DNA from: Streptomyces sp. SUK 48
GTDB lineage: Bacteria; Actinomycetota; Actinomycetes; Streptomycetales; Streptomycetaceae
Direction of reading: 5' to 3'
Length of the DNA: 64,000 nt
Assembly: GCF_009650765.1 (NCBI RefSeq)
Contig: NZ_CP045740.1
Span: 4,254,001 to 4,318,000 of the forward strand
The notes beneath the pieces were generated by a model. That model saw only the letters and a program-made list of their open reading frames with translations. It made no database searches and was not told the origin of the DNA. Shown here piece after piece: positions 1-9,016 of the stretch. Numbering within the stretch: the stretch's first letter is position 1; each line of letters starts with the position of its first letter. Position numbers and translations under genes: made by a program.

Positions 1-731
<731 letters not shown>

Positions 732-740
732 TCGGATCGG

Positions 741-756
741 CGCGGGGGAACCCGCG
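741..756. terminator. Short hairpin between convergent dnaB and monooxygenase genes
   Basis: CGCGGG-GGAA-CCCGCG, a 6-bp GC stem with a GNRA-type loop, sits in the 30-bp gap between the two stop codons. It is small and has no U tract, so termination is only a guess. Confidence 0.35.
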
Positions 757-761
757 GTGTC

Positions 762-1889
762 TCAGGCGCCGTCGGGGGCTCCGCCGGGCTGGAAGAACGC
801 GAGCATTTTCCGGGCGGCGTCCGGCGACGTCAGCATCTCCTTCATCCTCGCGGACATCCGGGCGGCGGCGCCGGTGCGTTCGAACATCTCGCGTTCGTAT
901 TCCGCGACGGCGGCGGGGAAGTCGTCCGGGCGCGCGGCCAGCGCGAGACCGAGCAGGGCGCCGTCGAGCAAGGCCATGTTGGCGCCCTGGCCCACCGGTG
1001 GCATCAGGTGCGCGGCATCGCCGATCAGGGTGACGTCCGGCGCCGACGGCCACGTCAGGCCGACCGGGAGGGCGGTGATCGGCCGCGGCACTATGGTGTC
1101 GTCGCAGGCCGCGATCAGCGCGGTGAACCGCGGGTCCCAGCCGGAGAGCAGGCCGATCAGCCGCGCCCGGGCCGCGGCCGGGTCGTCGAACGGGATCCCG
1201 CTGGTGGCGAACCAGTCCTCGGCGGTGTCGTAGAAGCTGATGCCGATGCGTACGCGGCCGTCGCCGTTGCGCTGTGCCGCCAGGGATATCCCGTCGCCGA
1301 GCACCCAGTAGTTGCCGCGCCCGACCATCGTCGCGAGGGCGGGGTATGTGCGGTCGATGTCGGGGATGCCGACCTCCACGACGTTCTGGCCGATGTGTGC
1401 CGGGCGGGCGTCGGTGAGCAGCGCGCGGACCCGGGAGTTCGCGCCGTCCGCGCCGACCAGCAGGTCGTACGGCGCACTGCCGCCGTCGGCGAGGTCCAGC
1501 CGGCCGTTCTCGGCGGAGGCGAACGCGTGCCCCCAGCGGACCGTGTCGGCGGGGAGGGAGTCCAGCAGCAGATCGCGCAGGTCGGCGCGGTCCACCTCGG
1601 GCCGGTCGAGCGGGGCGTCGTCGGGTGTGTCCTCCTGGAGCAGGAGGGTGCCGTCCGGTTCGAGGAGACGCATGTCCTGGCCCTCGCCGCGGGCGATCGC
1701 GTGGAACCCCTCGAGGAGTCCGGCCTCGCGCAGTGCCCGCCGGCCGGAGTGGATGTCGAGCATGCCGCCCTGACCGCGCGCGCCGCGTGACGCCTCGCGT
1801 TCGTACACGACGGAGTCCATCCCGTGCACGTGCAGCACACGGGCGAGAGCCAGGCCGCCGAGGCCGGCTCCGACGATGGCAATGGTCAT
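762..1889 (-). CDS. FAD-dependent monooxygenase (PHBH/TetX-type fold)
   Basis: About 375-residue class A flavoprotein monooxygenase, expected to hydroxylate an aromatic or polyketide-like substrate using NAD(P)H and O2. It has the N-terminal FAD-binding VGAGLGG dinucleotide motif, a mid-protein GADGANSR (DG motif) and the C-terminal GDAAHLMPPVGQGAN (GD motif). I start at ATG 1889, where the Rossmann strand MTIAIVGAG begins; the upstream GTG at 1925 would lie inside the operator. It diverges from a TetR gene with an operator between them, so substrate-inducible expression is likely. Related enzymes inactivate tetracyclines or rifamycins, but the substrate here cannot be read from sequence. Confidence 0.9.
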   Translation of the reverse strand: MTIAIVGAGLGGLALARVLHVHGMDSVVYEREASRGARGQGGMLDIHSGRRALREAGLLEGFHAIARGEGQDMRLLEPDGTLLLQEDTPDDAPLDRPEVDRADLRDLLLDSLPADTVRWGHAFASAENGRLDLADGGSAPYDLLVGADGANSRVRALLTDARPAHIGQNVVEVGIPDIDRTYPALATMVGRGNYWVLGDGISLAAQRNGDGRVRIGISFYDTAEDWFATSGIPFDDPAAARARLIGLLSGWDPRFTALIAACDDTIVPRPITALPVGLTWPSAPDVTLIGDAAHLMPPVGQGANMALLDGALLGLALAARPDDFPAAVAEYEREMFERTGAAARMSARMKEMLTSPDAARKMLAFFQPGGAPDGA

Positions 1890-1915
1890 GATCGCCCTCT
1901 CGATACGCCGTACTG

Positions 1916-1934
1916 ATCGATACACTGTATCGAT
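1916..1934. promoter_or_regulatory. Probable TetR operator
   Basis: ATCGATACA-C-TGTATCGAT is a perfect 9-bp inverted repeat with a 1-bp centre, placed between the divergent monooxygenase and TetR genes. A further half-like GATGTATCG follows at about 1941. Size and position suit a TetR dimer repressing both genes. Confidence 0.75.
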
Positions 1935-1957
1935 CTATGCGATGTATCGTGGGCGGC

Positions 1958-2668
1958 ATGTTGGTGTGGGAGAGGCCGGAGCCGCCGGATCGACCCGTCC
2001 CGGCCCCGCTGAACCGAGAACGCATCGTGCGGGCGGCGATCCGGCTGGCCGACGCGGACGGCCTGGAGGCGGTGTCGCTGCGCAAGGTCGCTGCCGCGCT
2101 GGGTGTCGGGCCGATGCGGCTGTACAGCTACATCGCGAGCAAGGAGGAGCTGCTCGACCTGATGGTCGACGCGGCCTATGCCGAGATCCGGCCCGCCGGA
2201 GACGGGTGGCGGGAGGTACTGCGGTCTCTCGCCGAGACCACCCGGCAGGCCGCCCATGAGCACGAATGGCTCGCCGATCTGCTCGGTGGCCGACCGCAGC
2301 TCGGCCCGCACGCGCTGGCAGGCGGCGAGACCGTGCTGGCCCGGCTCGACGGCGTCGGCCTGGACGACGCCATGCCGGTGGTCGCCGCGGTCAACGCGTA
2401 TGTGATCGGCGCGGTGCGCCGGGAGATCGCCGAGCGGCGCGCCGAGCGGGCCACAGGGATGGACGAGAGGCGCTGGCAGGCCGCACTCGGCCCCTATCTG
2501 GAGCGGACCTTCGCCACCGGCCGGTTCCCCGCGCTGGCCGCGGTGGTGCGCGACGCCGCCCACCTGGACGCCGACCACACCTTCCGGATCGGCCTCGACT
2601 GCCTGCTCGACGGCATCGAAGCCCGGATCTCGAGGCGCCGCGCGGCCGGGGAACCGGATCGGCCGTAG
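1958..2668 (+). CDS. TetR family transcriptional regulator
   Basis: About 236 residues. The N-terminal helix-turn-helix is RIVRAAIRLADADGLEAV...LRKVAAALGVGPMRLYSYIASKEEL, followed by a TetR_C-type ligand domain ending in HTFRIGLDCLLDGIEARI. In-frame ATGs are at 1937 and 1958. I prefer 1958 because family members usually begin with a VWERPEP-like peptide; neither start has a good ribosome site, and 1937 would make the mRNA nearly leaderless. It is divergent from the FAD monooxygenase across a perfect operator palindrome, so it most likely represses that enzyme and itself. Confidence 0.9.
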   Translation: MLVWERPEPPDRPVPAPLNRERIVRAAIRLADADGLEAVSLRKVAAALGVGPMRLYSYIASKEELLDLMVDAAYAEIRPAGDGWREVLRSLAETTRQAAHEHEWLADLLGGRPQLGPHALAGGETVLARLDGVGLDDAMPVVAAVNAYVIGAVRREIAERRAERATGMDERRWQAALGPYLERTFATGRFPALAAVVRDAAHLDADHTFRIGLDCLLDGIEARISRRRAAGEPDRP

Positions 2669-2763
2669 CGGACGGTGACGTGTGTCGATGCGGCAACGTC
2701 ACCTGGGCGCGCCGAAACTGAGGACACGTCACGGACGGCCCTGCATCCCGCATCATCGGTCGG

Positions 2764-3285
2764 ATGAGCCGTCGCATCGTGCTTGTCACCGGGGCGCCCG
2801 GGGCCGGGAAGACCACTCTGGCGCTGCCGCTGTCGGCAGAACTCCGTTTCCCGTTGCTGTCCAAGGACCACATCAAGGAAACCCTGCACGACGCGCTGGA
2901 GGCGCCGGTGGACCTGGCGTCCTCCCGCCGACTGGGCGCCGCGGCCATGCGGTTGATCTGGGCGCTGGCCGCGCGCTGCCCGGAGGCCGTCCTGGAGGCC
3001 AACTTCCTGTCGCGCCACCCCGATACCCGCCCTCACCTGGATTCCTTGGCCGCGACCGTGGTCGAGGTCCATTGCTGGTGCCCACCGACGGAGGCCGCTC
3101 GTCGCTATGCCGAGCGGGCGGCCGGGGCCCACCCGGTCCATGTGGTCCAGGAACTCCGGCCCGAGATCCTGGACCAGTACGACCGGCCACTCGGCTACGG
3201 CCCCGTCATCACGGTGGACACCACCCGCCCCACCGATCCGACCGAGATCGCGGTCCGGGTCCGTGAGGCGTTCGACCGGAACTGA
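2764..3285 (+). CDS. AAA/P-loop kinase-like ATPase
   Basis: A 173-residue single-domain P-loop protein. Walker A is GAPGAGKT at residues 10-17, followed by SKDHIKETLHD, as in small-molecule kinases of the zeta-toxin/chloramphenicol-phosphotransferase/gluconate-kinase type. A likely lid segment is PTEAARRYAERAAGAHP. The substrate is unknown. It stands alone between the TetR gene and a serine hydrolase, with a hairpin 120 bp downstream. Confidence 0.8.
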   Translation: MSRRIVLVTGAPGAGKTTLALPLSAELRFPLLSKDHIKETLHDALEAPVDLASSRRLGAAAMRLIWALAARCPEAVLEANFLSRHPDTRPHLDSLAATVVEVHCWCPPTEAARRYAERAAGAHPVHVVQELRPEILDQYDRPLGYGPVITVDTTRPTDPTEIAVRVREAFDRN

Positions 3286-3671
3286 CACGATCCGCGTCCC
3301 GACCTGGAACCGCGGCCGTCCGATGGGCATGAAGCCGATCGACCCGGAGAAGTCGGCCTGGCAGTTCGGCCAGCAATCGACCGGGACGCGAAGGCATCTC
3401 CGCTGGGCGGTCACGGCGCTCCGTGACCGCCGTGACCGCCGGGGCGAGGGCGGAGGGCTGGGCAGATCCTTCGCAGAACGCGGGAAAATGTTCATGGTCC
3501 GACTCTCCCGTTTCGGTCACACTCGGCGCATTACGGCCAACACTCCACTTCTCGGGTGGTTTTCCCCAGGGGGGCGCGACCCCGGGTCACCACTCCCCGG
3601 CCGCTCCCGAACGCGGATCGTGCGTCGGAAATGGATTCGACGCACGGCGTTCCAGCAGGTGGACTGGGGGA
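3286..3671. other. Intergenic region of 386 bp without a convincing gene
   Basis: Open frames here lack ribosome sites and family resemblance. The only clear structure is the hairpin at 3406-3431. The stretch just before 3672 presumably carries the promoter of the serine hydrolase. Confidence 0.5.
3406..3431. terminator. Hairpin terminator
   Basis: GGCGGTCACGG-CGCT-CCGTGACCGCC forms a perfect 11-bp stem with a 4-nt loop. It probably ends transcription of the P-loop kinase gene. Confidence 0.55.
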
Positions 3672-5057
3672 ATGACGACTTCACAGGATGCGCTGCTCCC
3701 CGGGACACAGCGCGCGCTGCTGCACAGGATCGCCGTCGCGCAGAGCGAGGGGCGGGCGCCGTCGCTGGTCGCCGCCGTGGTGCGCGGCGGGCGGGCCGTG
3801 TGGCACGGGGCGCGGAGCTCGGTGGACGGGCACGCGCCGGACGAGAACGTGCAGTACCGGATCGGTTCGATCACCAAGACCTTCACGGCCGTACTGGTGA
3901 TGCGGCTGCGCGACGAGGGCGTGCTCGACCTCGGCGATCCGCTGGACAAGCATCTGCCCGGCACCGGCGTGGGAGAGGCCACGATCGCCGAACTGCTCGC
4001 GCACACCTCCGGGCTGGCGGCCGAGTCGCCCGGACCGTGGTGGGAGCGGACGCCGGGCTCGCTGCGGCCCGGACTCGGCGATGTGCTCGGCGAACAGCCC
4101 CTGCTGCACCCTGCGGGCCGTCTGCACCACTACTCCAACACCGGCTATACGGTGCTCGGCGCGCTGGTGGAGGAACTGCGCGGCGCCCCCTGGGAGGAGG
4201 TGCTGCGCCGGGAGATCCTCGAACCGCTCGGCCTGCACCGCACCGCCCCCCAGCCGGAGGCCCCGTACGCGGGCGGCTGGGCGGTGCACCCATGGGCCGA
4301 CGCCCTGCTGCCGGAGCCGGTGGAGGACCTCGGCCGGATGGCGTCCGCCGGCCAGCTGTGGTCGACCACGGCGGACCTGGCGAAGTTCGCGGTCTTCCTG
4401 GCCCGTGGTGACGAGCGGGTGCTCGACGCGGAGTCGGTGCGCGAGATGCGGACCCCGGCCGCGCCGGCCGAGGCCGCCGATGTGGTGGACGGTGTCACCT
4501 ACGGCCTCGGCATGCAGCTCCACGCCCGTGACGGACGACTGCTGTTCGGCCACTCCGGCTCGCTGCCCGGCTTCCTGGCGAACCTCACCATCAGCCTGGA
4601 GGACGACGTGGCCGCGGTGGTGCTCACCAACTGCACCAGCGGGCCGTCCCTGGGCGCGGTGGGCGACGACCTCGTACGGATCGTCGCCGAGGCGGAGCCC
4701 CGCACCCCCGAGCCCTGGCGCCCGCTGCGCGAGGCCGACCCGGCGGTGCTGGAGCTGGCCGGCCAGTGGTACTGGGGGACCGGGGCCTTCGGTCTGCGGG
4801 TGACGGCCGACGGCCATATCTCGCTCGGCCCGCTGACCGGCGGCGGTCGCGGGTCCCGCTTCCGGCCGAACGGCGACGGCACCTGGACCGGCCTGGAGGA
4901 CTACTACGCCGGGGAGTTGCTGCGGCCCGTACGGCGTCCGGACGGCTCCCTGAGCCACCTCGACCTCGGCTCGTTCGTGTTCACCCGGCAGCCGTACGAC
5001 CCCGAGGCCCCGGTACCGGGCGGCGTGGACCCGCAGGGCTGGCGGGGCGTCAACTAG
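3672..5057 (+). CDS. Serine hydrolase, class C beta-lactamase/PBP-like family
   Basis: 461 residues starting at ATG 3672, directly after the purine-rich GGGGGA ribosome site. It has the penicillin-recognising fold signatures: S-I-T-K nucleophile/base motif at residues 66-69 (SxxK), Y-S-N in HHYSNTGYTVLG, and an HSG triad strand in LLFGHSGSLPG. No signal peptide is visible at the chosen start, so it is probably cytoplasmic. A C-terminal beta-rich extension of about 90 residues (WRPLREADPAVLELAGQWYWG onward) resembles the lipocalin-like tails of esterase/D-aminopeptidase-type members. Likely an esterase or peptidase; true beta-lactamase activity is not implied. Confidence 0.88.
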   Translation: MTTSQDALLPGTQRALLHRIAVAQSEGRAPSLVAAVVRGGRAVWHGARSSVDGHAPDENVQYRIGSITKTFTAVLVMRLRDEGVLDLGDPLDKHLPGTGVGEATIAELLAHTSGLAAESPGPWWERTPGSLRPGLGDVLGEQPLLHPAGRLHHYSNTGYTVLGALVEELRGAPWEEVLRREILEPLGLHRTAPQPEAPYAGGWAVHPWADALLPEPVEDLGRMASAGQLWSTTADLAKFAVFLARGDERVLDAESVREMRTPAAPAEAADVVDGVTYGLGMQLHARDGRLLFGHSGSLPGFLANLTISLEDDVAAVVLTNCTSGPSLGAVGDDLVRIVAEAEPRTPEPWRPLREADPAVLELAGQWYWGTGAFGLRVTADGHISLGPLTGGGRGSRFRPNGDGTWTGLEDYYAGELLRPVRRPDGSLSHLDLGSFVFTRQPYDPEAPVPGGVDPQGWRGVN

Positions 5058-5082
5058 CCCGGAGAAAGCAGCTCGAAGACAC

Positions 5083-5130
5083 GAGGGGTTGCCTCGGATG
5101 TTTCACGTGAAACATCCGAGGCAACCCCTC
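5083..5130. terminator. 48-bp perfect palindrome: terminator hairpin with parS at its centre
   Basis: Two 24-bp arms are exactly complementary with no spacer. The central 14 bp (5100-5113) are GTTTCACGTGAAAC. It lies between the convergent serine hydrolase and GNAT genes, so in RNA it can act as a terminator for both strands while the DNA centre is a ParB site. Confidence 0.8.
5100..5113. promoter_or_regulatory. parS site (perfect)
   Basis: GTTTCACGTGAAAC matches the Streptomyces ParB-binding consensus exactly. Such sites cluster around oriC and nucleate the segregation complex. Confidence 0.93.
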
Positions 5131-5152
5131 GGCCGTGTGCCGCTCCCCGCCG

Positions 5153-5605
5153 TCAGAGGCGCAGCTTGAAGCCCTCGTGCGAGGCGGTGAACCCGAGCCG
5201 CTCGTAGAAGCGGTGGGCGTCCGGACGCTTCTTGTCGGACGTCAGCTGCACCATCACGCAGTCGAGCCGCCGGGCCGTGTCGACGGCCCACTGGATCAGC
5301 TCGGTGCCCAGTCCGCTGCCCCGCTCGTCCGCGTGGATGCGAACGGCCTCGATCAGCGCACGGGTCGCGCCCCGGTGGGACAGTCCGGGGATGATCGTGA
5401 GCTGGAGGGTGCCGATCACCCGTCCGCCGCGCACGGCGACGATGAGGTGCTGGTTCGGGTCCGTCTCCAGCTGCTTCAGTGCCGCCCGGTACGGGGTCAG
5501 ATCATCGGGGGACTCCCGCTGCGCGCCCAGTGGATCGGCGGCGAGCATCGCGACGATCGCCGGAAGGTCGTCCTCGGCTGCGGCCCGTATCTGAAGATCT
5601 CCCAT
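5153..5605 (-). CDS. GNAT family N-acetyltransferase
   Basis: A 150-residue single-domain acetyltransferase. The acetyl-CoA pyrophosphate loop (motif A) reads DERGSGLGTELIQWAV, and the C-terminal HRFYERLGFTASHEGFKLRL is the usual motif B region. The acceptor is unknown. It starts only 9 bp after the stop of the upstream MarR gene, so the two are probably cotranscribed. The palindromic parS/terminator follows its stop. Confidence 0.9.
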   Translation of the reverse strand: MGDLQIRAAAEDDLPAIVAMLAADPLGAQRESPDDLTPYRAALKQLETDPNQHLIVAVRGGRVIGTLQLTIIPGLSHRGATRALIEAVRIHADERGSGLGTELIQWAVDTARRLDCVMVQLTSDKKRPDAHRFYERLGFTASHEGFKLRL

Positions 5606-5614
5606 GCCCGCACT

Positions 5615-6073
5615 CTATGCGGGGACGTTCAGCGACTCCACCGCCCGTACCAGCGGAGCCAGTTCGGGGTTCCTGGAAGCCCCGTCCAGGGCCTCGCGCA
5701 GGGCGCCGTCGTTGGTGGGGCGCGCCTCTTCGAGAAGTCGCAGGCCCGCCTCGGTGACGTTGGTGTAGATGCCGCGCCGGTCGGTGGGGCACAGATAGCG
5801 CTCCAGCAGACCGCGGTCCTCCAGCCGGCTCACCAGGCGCGTGGTGGCGCTCTGGCTGAGTACGACCGCCTCGGCGACCTGCTTCATCTGGAGATGCCCG
5901 CCCTCGCCGTCGTGCTGCCGGCTCAGCACGTCGAGCAGCGAGTACTCGCGAACGCTGAGGTCGTGCCCGGCCTGGAGGGCACGCTCGATGTGCGCCTCGA
6001 TCCGGCCGTGCAGCGCAGAGAGGGCGCACCAGCCCTGGGCGAGGGCGGTGAGCGCGGGGTCCGTCGCTGTCAT
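5615..6073 (-). CDS. MarR family transcriptional regulator
   Basis: 152 residues starting at ATG 6073, with a strong GGAGGAG site upstream. The winged helix is seen in LSVREYSLLDVLSRQ, QMKQVAEAVVLSQSATTRLVSRLEDRGLLERYLCPTDRRGIYTNVT. It is divergent from an MFS exporter with a TTGCA/TGCAA dyad between them, the usual arrangement for a MarR repressor of a drug or metabolite exporter. The GNAT gene follows in the same operon. Confidence 0.92.
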   Translation of the reverse strand: MTATDPALTALAQGWCALSALHGRIEAHIERALQAGHDLSVREYSLLDVLSRQHDGEGGHLQMKQVAEAVVLSQSATTRLVSRLEDRGLLERYLCPTDRRGIYTNVTEAGLRLLEEARPTNDGALREALDGASRNPELAPLVRAVESLNVPA

Positions 6074-6137
6074 GGGCGTTCTCCTCCGTCTCGGAGTGGT
6101 TGCTCCCAGGGTAGACCACTGCCCGCAATAGACGGCT

Positions 6138-6162
6138 CTTGCATTTAACGCGCGTCTGCAAG
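6138..6162. promoter_or_regulatory. Candidate MarR operator dyad
   Basis: CTTGCA and TGCAAG half-sites 13 bp apart lie in the marR/MFS divergent promoter region; further TTGCA/TGCAA-like elements occur nearby (6171-6192). The dyad is visible; assignment to this MarR is inferred from position. Confidence 0.5.
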
Positions 6163-6217
6163 TATTGTTGAAGCACGCAAAGCGCTCATGCAATCTTCTG
6201 GGAAGGTGTACCCCCAC

Positions 6218-7447
6218 ATGCCTCTCGCGCTTCTGGCCCTCGCGATCGGGGCCTTCGGAATCGGCACCACCGAATTCGTGATCATGGGCTTGCTGCCCGA
6301 GGTCGCGGGCGACTTCGGCGTCTCCATCCCCACGGCCGGCCTGCTCGTGACCGGCTACGCACTCGGCGTGGTCATCGGTGCCCCGCTGATGACCGTGCTC
6401 GGCACCAGGATCCCGCGCAAGCGGATGCTGATGCTGCTGATGGGTCTCTTCATCGCCGGGAATCTGCTGTCCGCCGTTGCCCCCGCCTTCGCGGTCATGG
6501 TGATCGGACGGGTGGTCGCCTCGCTCGCCCACGGCGCCTTCTTCGGCATCGGTTCGGTCGTCGCGGCCGAACTGGTCGCGCCCCAGAAGAAGGCCGGGGC
6601 CATCGCCATGATGTTCACCGGCCTGACGGTCGCCAACGTCGTCGGCGTCCCGCTGGGCACGCTGATCGGCCAGCACGTCGGCTGGCGCGTCACCTTCGCG
6701 GTCGTCGCCGGGCTCGGCGTCATCGGCCTCGCCGGCATCGCCAAGCTGGTGCCCGAGCTGCCCCGGCCCGAGGGCGTGCACCTGCGCCATGAGCTGGCCG
6801 CCTTCAAGAACGCCCAGGTCCTGCTCGCCATGGCGATGACCGTCCTCGGCTTCGGCGGCGTCTTCGCGGCCGTCACCTACATCGCGCCGATGATGACCCA
6901 CGTCGCCGGCTTCGCCGACGGCTCGGTCACCTGGCTGCTGGTCCTGTTCGGCCTCGGCATGGTCGGCGGCAACCTCGTCGGCGGCAGGTTCGCCGACCGC
7001 GCCCTGATGCCGATGCTCTACATCTCGCTCGGCGCCCTGGCCGTCGTTCTCGCCCTCTTCACGCTGACCGCCCACAACAAGATCGCGGCGGCCGTGACCA
7101 TCGCCCTGATCGGCGCCCTCGGCTTCGCCACCGTCCCGCCGCTCCAGAAGCGCGTCCTCGACCACGCCCACGGCGCGCCGACGCTCGCCTCGGCCGTGAA
7201 CATCGGCGCCTTCAACCTGGGCAACGCCCTCTCCGCCTGGCTCGGCGGCCTGGTGATCTCGGCCGGTCTCGGCTACACGGCCCCCAACTGGGTCGGTGCC
7301 GCGCTCGCCGCGGCCGCCCTGGTCCTCGCCGTCCTCTCGGCCGCCCTGGAACGCCGCGAGACCCCGCACGGCGCCACCGTGGCCGCCCCCAACGCCCCCA
7401 CCGCCTCCACCGCGCCCGCCGACCGGCCCACCGCCGTCCACCACTGA
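6218..7447 (+). CDS. MFS efflux transporter (AraJ/YdhP-like)
   Basis: About 409 residues with 12 hydrophobic segments. TM1 is MPLALLALAIGAFGIGTTEF, and the region after TM2 (LGTRIPRKRM) is MFS motif A-like. The GTTEFVIMGLLPEVA signature is typical of the proton-driven arabinose-efflux/DHA1 class. I start at 6218 because GGGAAGG precedes it; an in-frame ATG at 6188 would add ten residues but has no ribosome site. The last 35 residues are a Pro/Ala/Thr-rich tail. It probably exports a toxic compound under control of the divergent MarR. Confidence 0.9.
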   Translation: MPLALLALAIGAFGIGTTEFVIMGLLPEVAGDFGVSIPTAGLLVTGYALGVVIGAPLMTVLGTRIPRKRMLMLLMGLFIAGNLLSAVAPAFAVMVIGRVVASLAHGAFFGIGSVVAAELVAPQKKAGAIAMMFTGLTVANVVGVPLGTLIGQHVGWRVTFAVVAGLGVIGLAGIAKLVPELPRPEGVHLRHELAAFKNAQVLLAMAMTVLGFGGVFAAVTYIAPMMTHVAGFADGSVTWLLVLFGLGMVGGNLVGGRFADRALMPMLYISLGALAVVLALFTLTAHNKIAAAVTIALIGALGFATVPPLQKRVLDHAHGAPTLASAVNIGAFNLGNALSAWLGGLVISAGLGYTAPNWVGAALAAAALVLAVLSAALERRETPHGATVAAPNAPTASTAPADRPTAVHH

Positions 7448-7575
7448 ACCACCGCGGGCCGCCTCCACCGCGGCCCGTGGTCACCCGCACCGCACCCCGG
7501 TGCGGGTGCCGCACCGATCCGCGGTGCGGCCCCCCGTGCGACATCCCCCACCGCAACACCCGAGGAGAACCTTCC

Positions 7576-7995
7576 ATGAGCACCACCGCCGTCGCGCCGC
7601 TCACCACCGAGGACGCCGAACTGCTCGTCGCCACGGCCCGCCGGGCGGCCGAGGAGGCGGGAGTCACCGTCAGCGTCACCGTCCTGGACACCGGCGGCCA
7701 TCCGCTCGCCTTCCGCCGGGACGACCGGGCGGTGCTGATCTCCGGGGAGACCAGCACCCGCAAGGCGTACACCGCGCTCCAGCTGAACGCCCCCACCGCC
7801 GATCTGGTCGACGCGGTGCAGCCCGGTGCCCTCTTCCACACGCTGCCCACCGCCCTCGACCGGCCGCTGCTGTTCATCGCGGGCGGCGTCCCCGTCCACC
7901 GCGACGGCCGGCTGATCGGCGCGGTCGGCGTCGGCGGCGGCGCCCCGGAGCAGGACCACGGCTTCGCCACCGCGGCCGTAGAGGCCCTCGCCTGA
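7576..7995 (+). CDS. GlcG/HbpS-type (DUF336) heme-binding-like protein
   Basis: 139 residues starting at ATG 7576 after a clear GAGGAGA site. It shows the DUF336 pattern: VTVLDTGGHPLAFRRDD, STRKAYTAL, FIAGGVPVHRDGRLIGAVGVGGGAPEQDHGFATAAVEAL. Family members include secreted heme sensor HbpS and GlcG, but no signal peptide is seen here, so it is probably cytoplasmic and its role is unknown. A 17-bp-stem terminator follows. Confidence 0.88.
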   Translation: MSTTAVAPLTTEDAELLVATARRAAEEAGVTVSVTVLDTGGHPLAFRRDDRAVLISGETSTRKAYTALQLNAPTADLVDAVQPGALFHTLPTALDRPLLFIAGGVPVHRDGRLIGAVGVGGGAPEQDHGFATAAVEALA

Positions 7996-8013
7996 TCACC
8001 CGGCCGGCAACGG

Positions 8014-8050
8014 ACACCGGCCCCGCCGCTTCGAGCGGCGGGGCCGGTGT
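8014..8050. terminator. Strong bidirectional terminator
   Basis: A 17-bp perfect stem (ACACCGGCCCCGCCGCT and its complement) with a 3-nt TCG loop sits between the convergent DUF336 and GNAT genes. Confidence 0.85.
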
Positions 8051-8061
8051 CGTACGACGTC

Positions 8062-8928
8062 TCAGCCGGCGGCCACCGTCAGCGGGGCGAACCGGCGTGT
8101 CCAGTCGCCCGGGAGATCGGTGATGCCATGCGTCATCACGGAGTTGTACGTCACCGAGGCCAGCCCCCGGGCCTTGGCCCAGGCCCGCAACTCCTCGTGC
8201 CGTACGTCGATGTCGGTGCGCAGCGGCCGGTCCGTGCCGGCCGCCAGCGAGGCGATCAGTGCCTGGGCGGTCTCCGTGTCCCGGGCGATCAGCGGGCCGA
8301 CGACATGGGTGTCCATATTGGGCCACGCGGCCGCGTAGCCGATGATCCGGCCGTCCTCCTCGGCCACCCAGAGCTGGTCCGCGAAGGCCGGCAGCCGCGC
8401 GAGGAGCGGCGTCCGGTCGGCGCCGAACACCTCCTCGTCCACGCGCAGCATCCGGGGAAGATCCTCGGCGGTGGCGGCCCGTGTCTTGACCCCGAGGTCC
8501 GGCCCTCCGGGGGTGAAGCGGCCCCGGAGCATCTCCGCCCGGCCCGTCACCTTGAAGCCCAGCTCCTCGTACAGGGGGCGGCCGTTCTCCGTGGCGTACA
8601 GGGTCAGCGGGGTGCCCTCCATCGTGGACACCACATGCCGCATCACGCGGCGCCCGACACCCCGGCGGGCATGGCGTTCGGCGACCAGGACCATGCCGAC
8701 GGCGCCGAGTTCGGGCCGTCCCCAGGAGCCGTACTCGGTGATGACGCACGCGGCGACGAGACCACCCTGAGGGTCGTCGATACCGAAGCCGCGCCCGGCG
8801 GTGAGGAGGAAGCCCCACTTGTGTTCCTCGCGTGGCCACCCCCGGTCCTCGGACAGGTCGGCGCAGGCGGTGAGATCGCGCAGCGTCAGACGACGGATGG
8901 GCAGTGCGTCGAGGGAAGGAGTTGGCAC
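8062..8928 (-). CDS. GNAT acetyltransferase with C-terminal second GNAT-like domain
   Basis: 288 residues from GTG 8928. The N-terminal half is a GNAT fold (LTLRDLTACADLSEDRGW; motif A RHARRGVGRRVMRHV; PLYEELGFKVTG). The C-terminal half (RAATAEDLPRMLRVDEEVFGADR... WVAEEDGRIIGYAAAWPN... ELRAWAKARGL) resembles the domain that follows GNAT in YitH-like proteins. The substrate is unknown. No in-frame ATG lies close by and the ribosome site is weak. A perfect parS lies about 40 bp upstream of the start. Confidence 0.85.
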   Translation of the reverse strand: MPTPSLDALPIRRLTLRDLTACADLSEDRGWPREEHKWGFLLTAGRGFGIDDPQGGLVAACVITEYGSWGRPELGAVGMVLVAERHARRGVGRRVMRHVVSTMEGTPLTLYATENGRPLYEELGFKVTGRAEMLRGRFTPGGPDLGVKTRAATAEDLPRMLRVDEEVFGADRTPLLARLPAFADQLWVAEEDGRIIGYAAAWPNMDTHVVGPLIARDTETAQALIASLAAGTDRPLRTDIDVRHEELRAWAKARGLASVTYNSVMTHGITDLPGDWTRRFAPLTVAAG

Positions 8929-8968
8929 GCACGTCAGGCTGTCCGAAGCAGGCCCCCGGCGTCCACCT

Positions 8969-8982
8969 GTTTCACGTGAAAC
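8969..8982. promoter_or_regulatory. parS site (perfect)
   Basis: GTTTCACGTGAAAC, between the GNAT gene start and the Nudix gene stop. Exact match to the Streptomyces ParB-binding consensus. Confidence 0.93.
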
Positions 8983-9016
8983 ATCGCTCCGTCGGCCACC
9001 CGGCCGACCGCGCCCG

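Noticed and set aside
3209..3520. Minus-strand open frame between the kinase and serine hydrolase genes
   Set aside because: It overlaps the kinase gene, shows no family resemblance and has no ribosome site.
3672..5057. Antibiotic-resistance beta-lactamase
   Set aside because: SxxK and YSN alone are shared by esterases and D-aminopeptidases, no signal peptide is seen, and the C-terminal extension fits those groups better.
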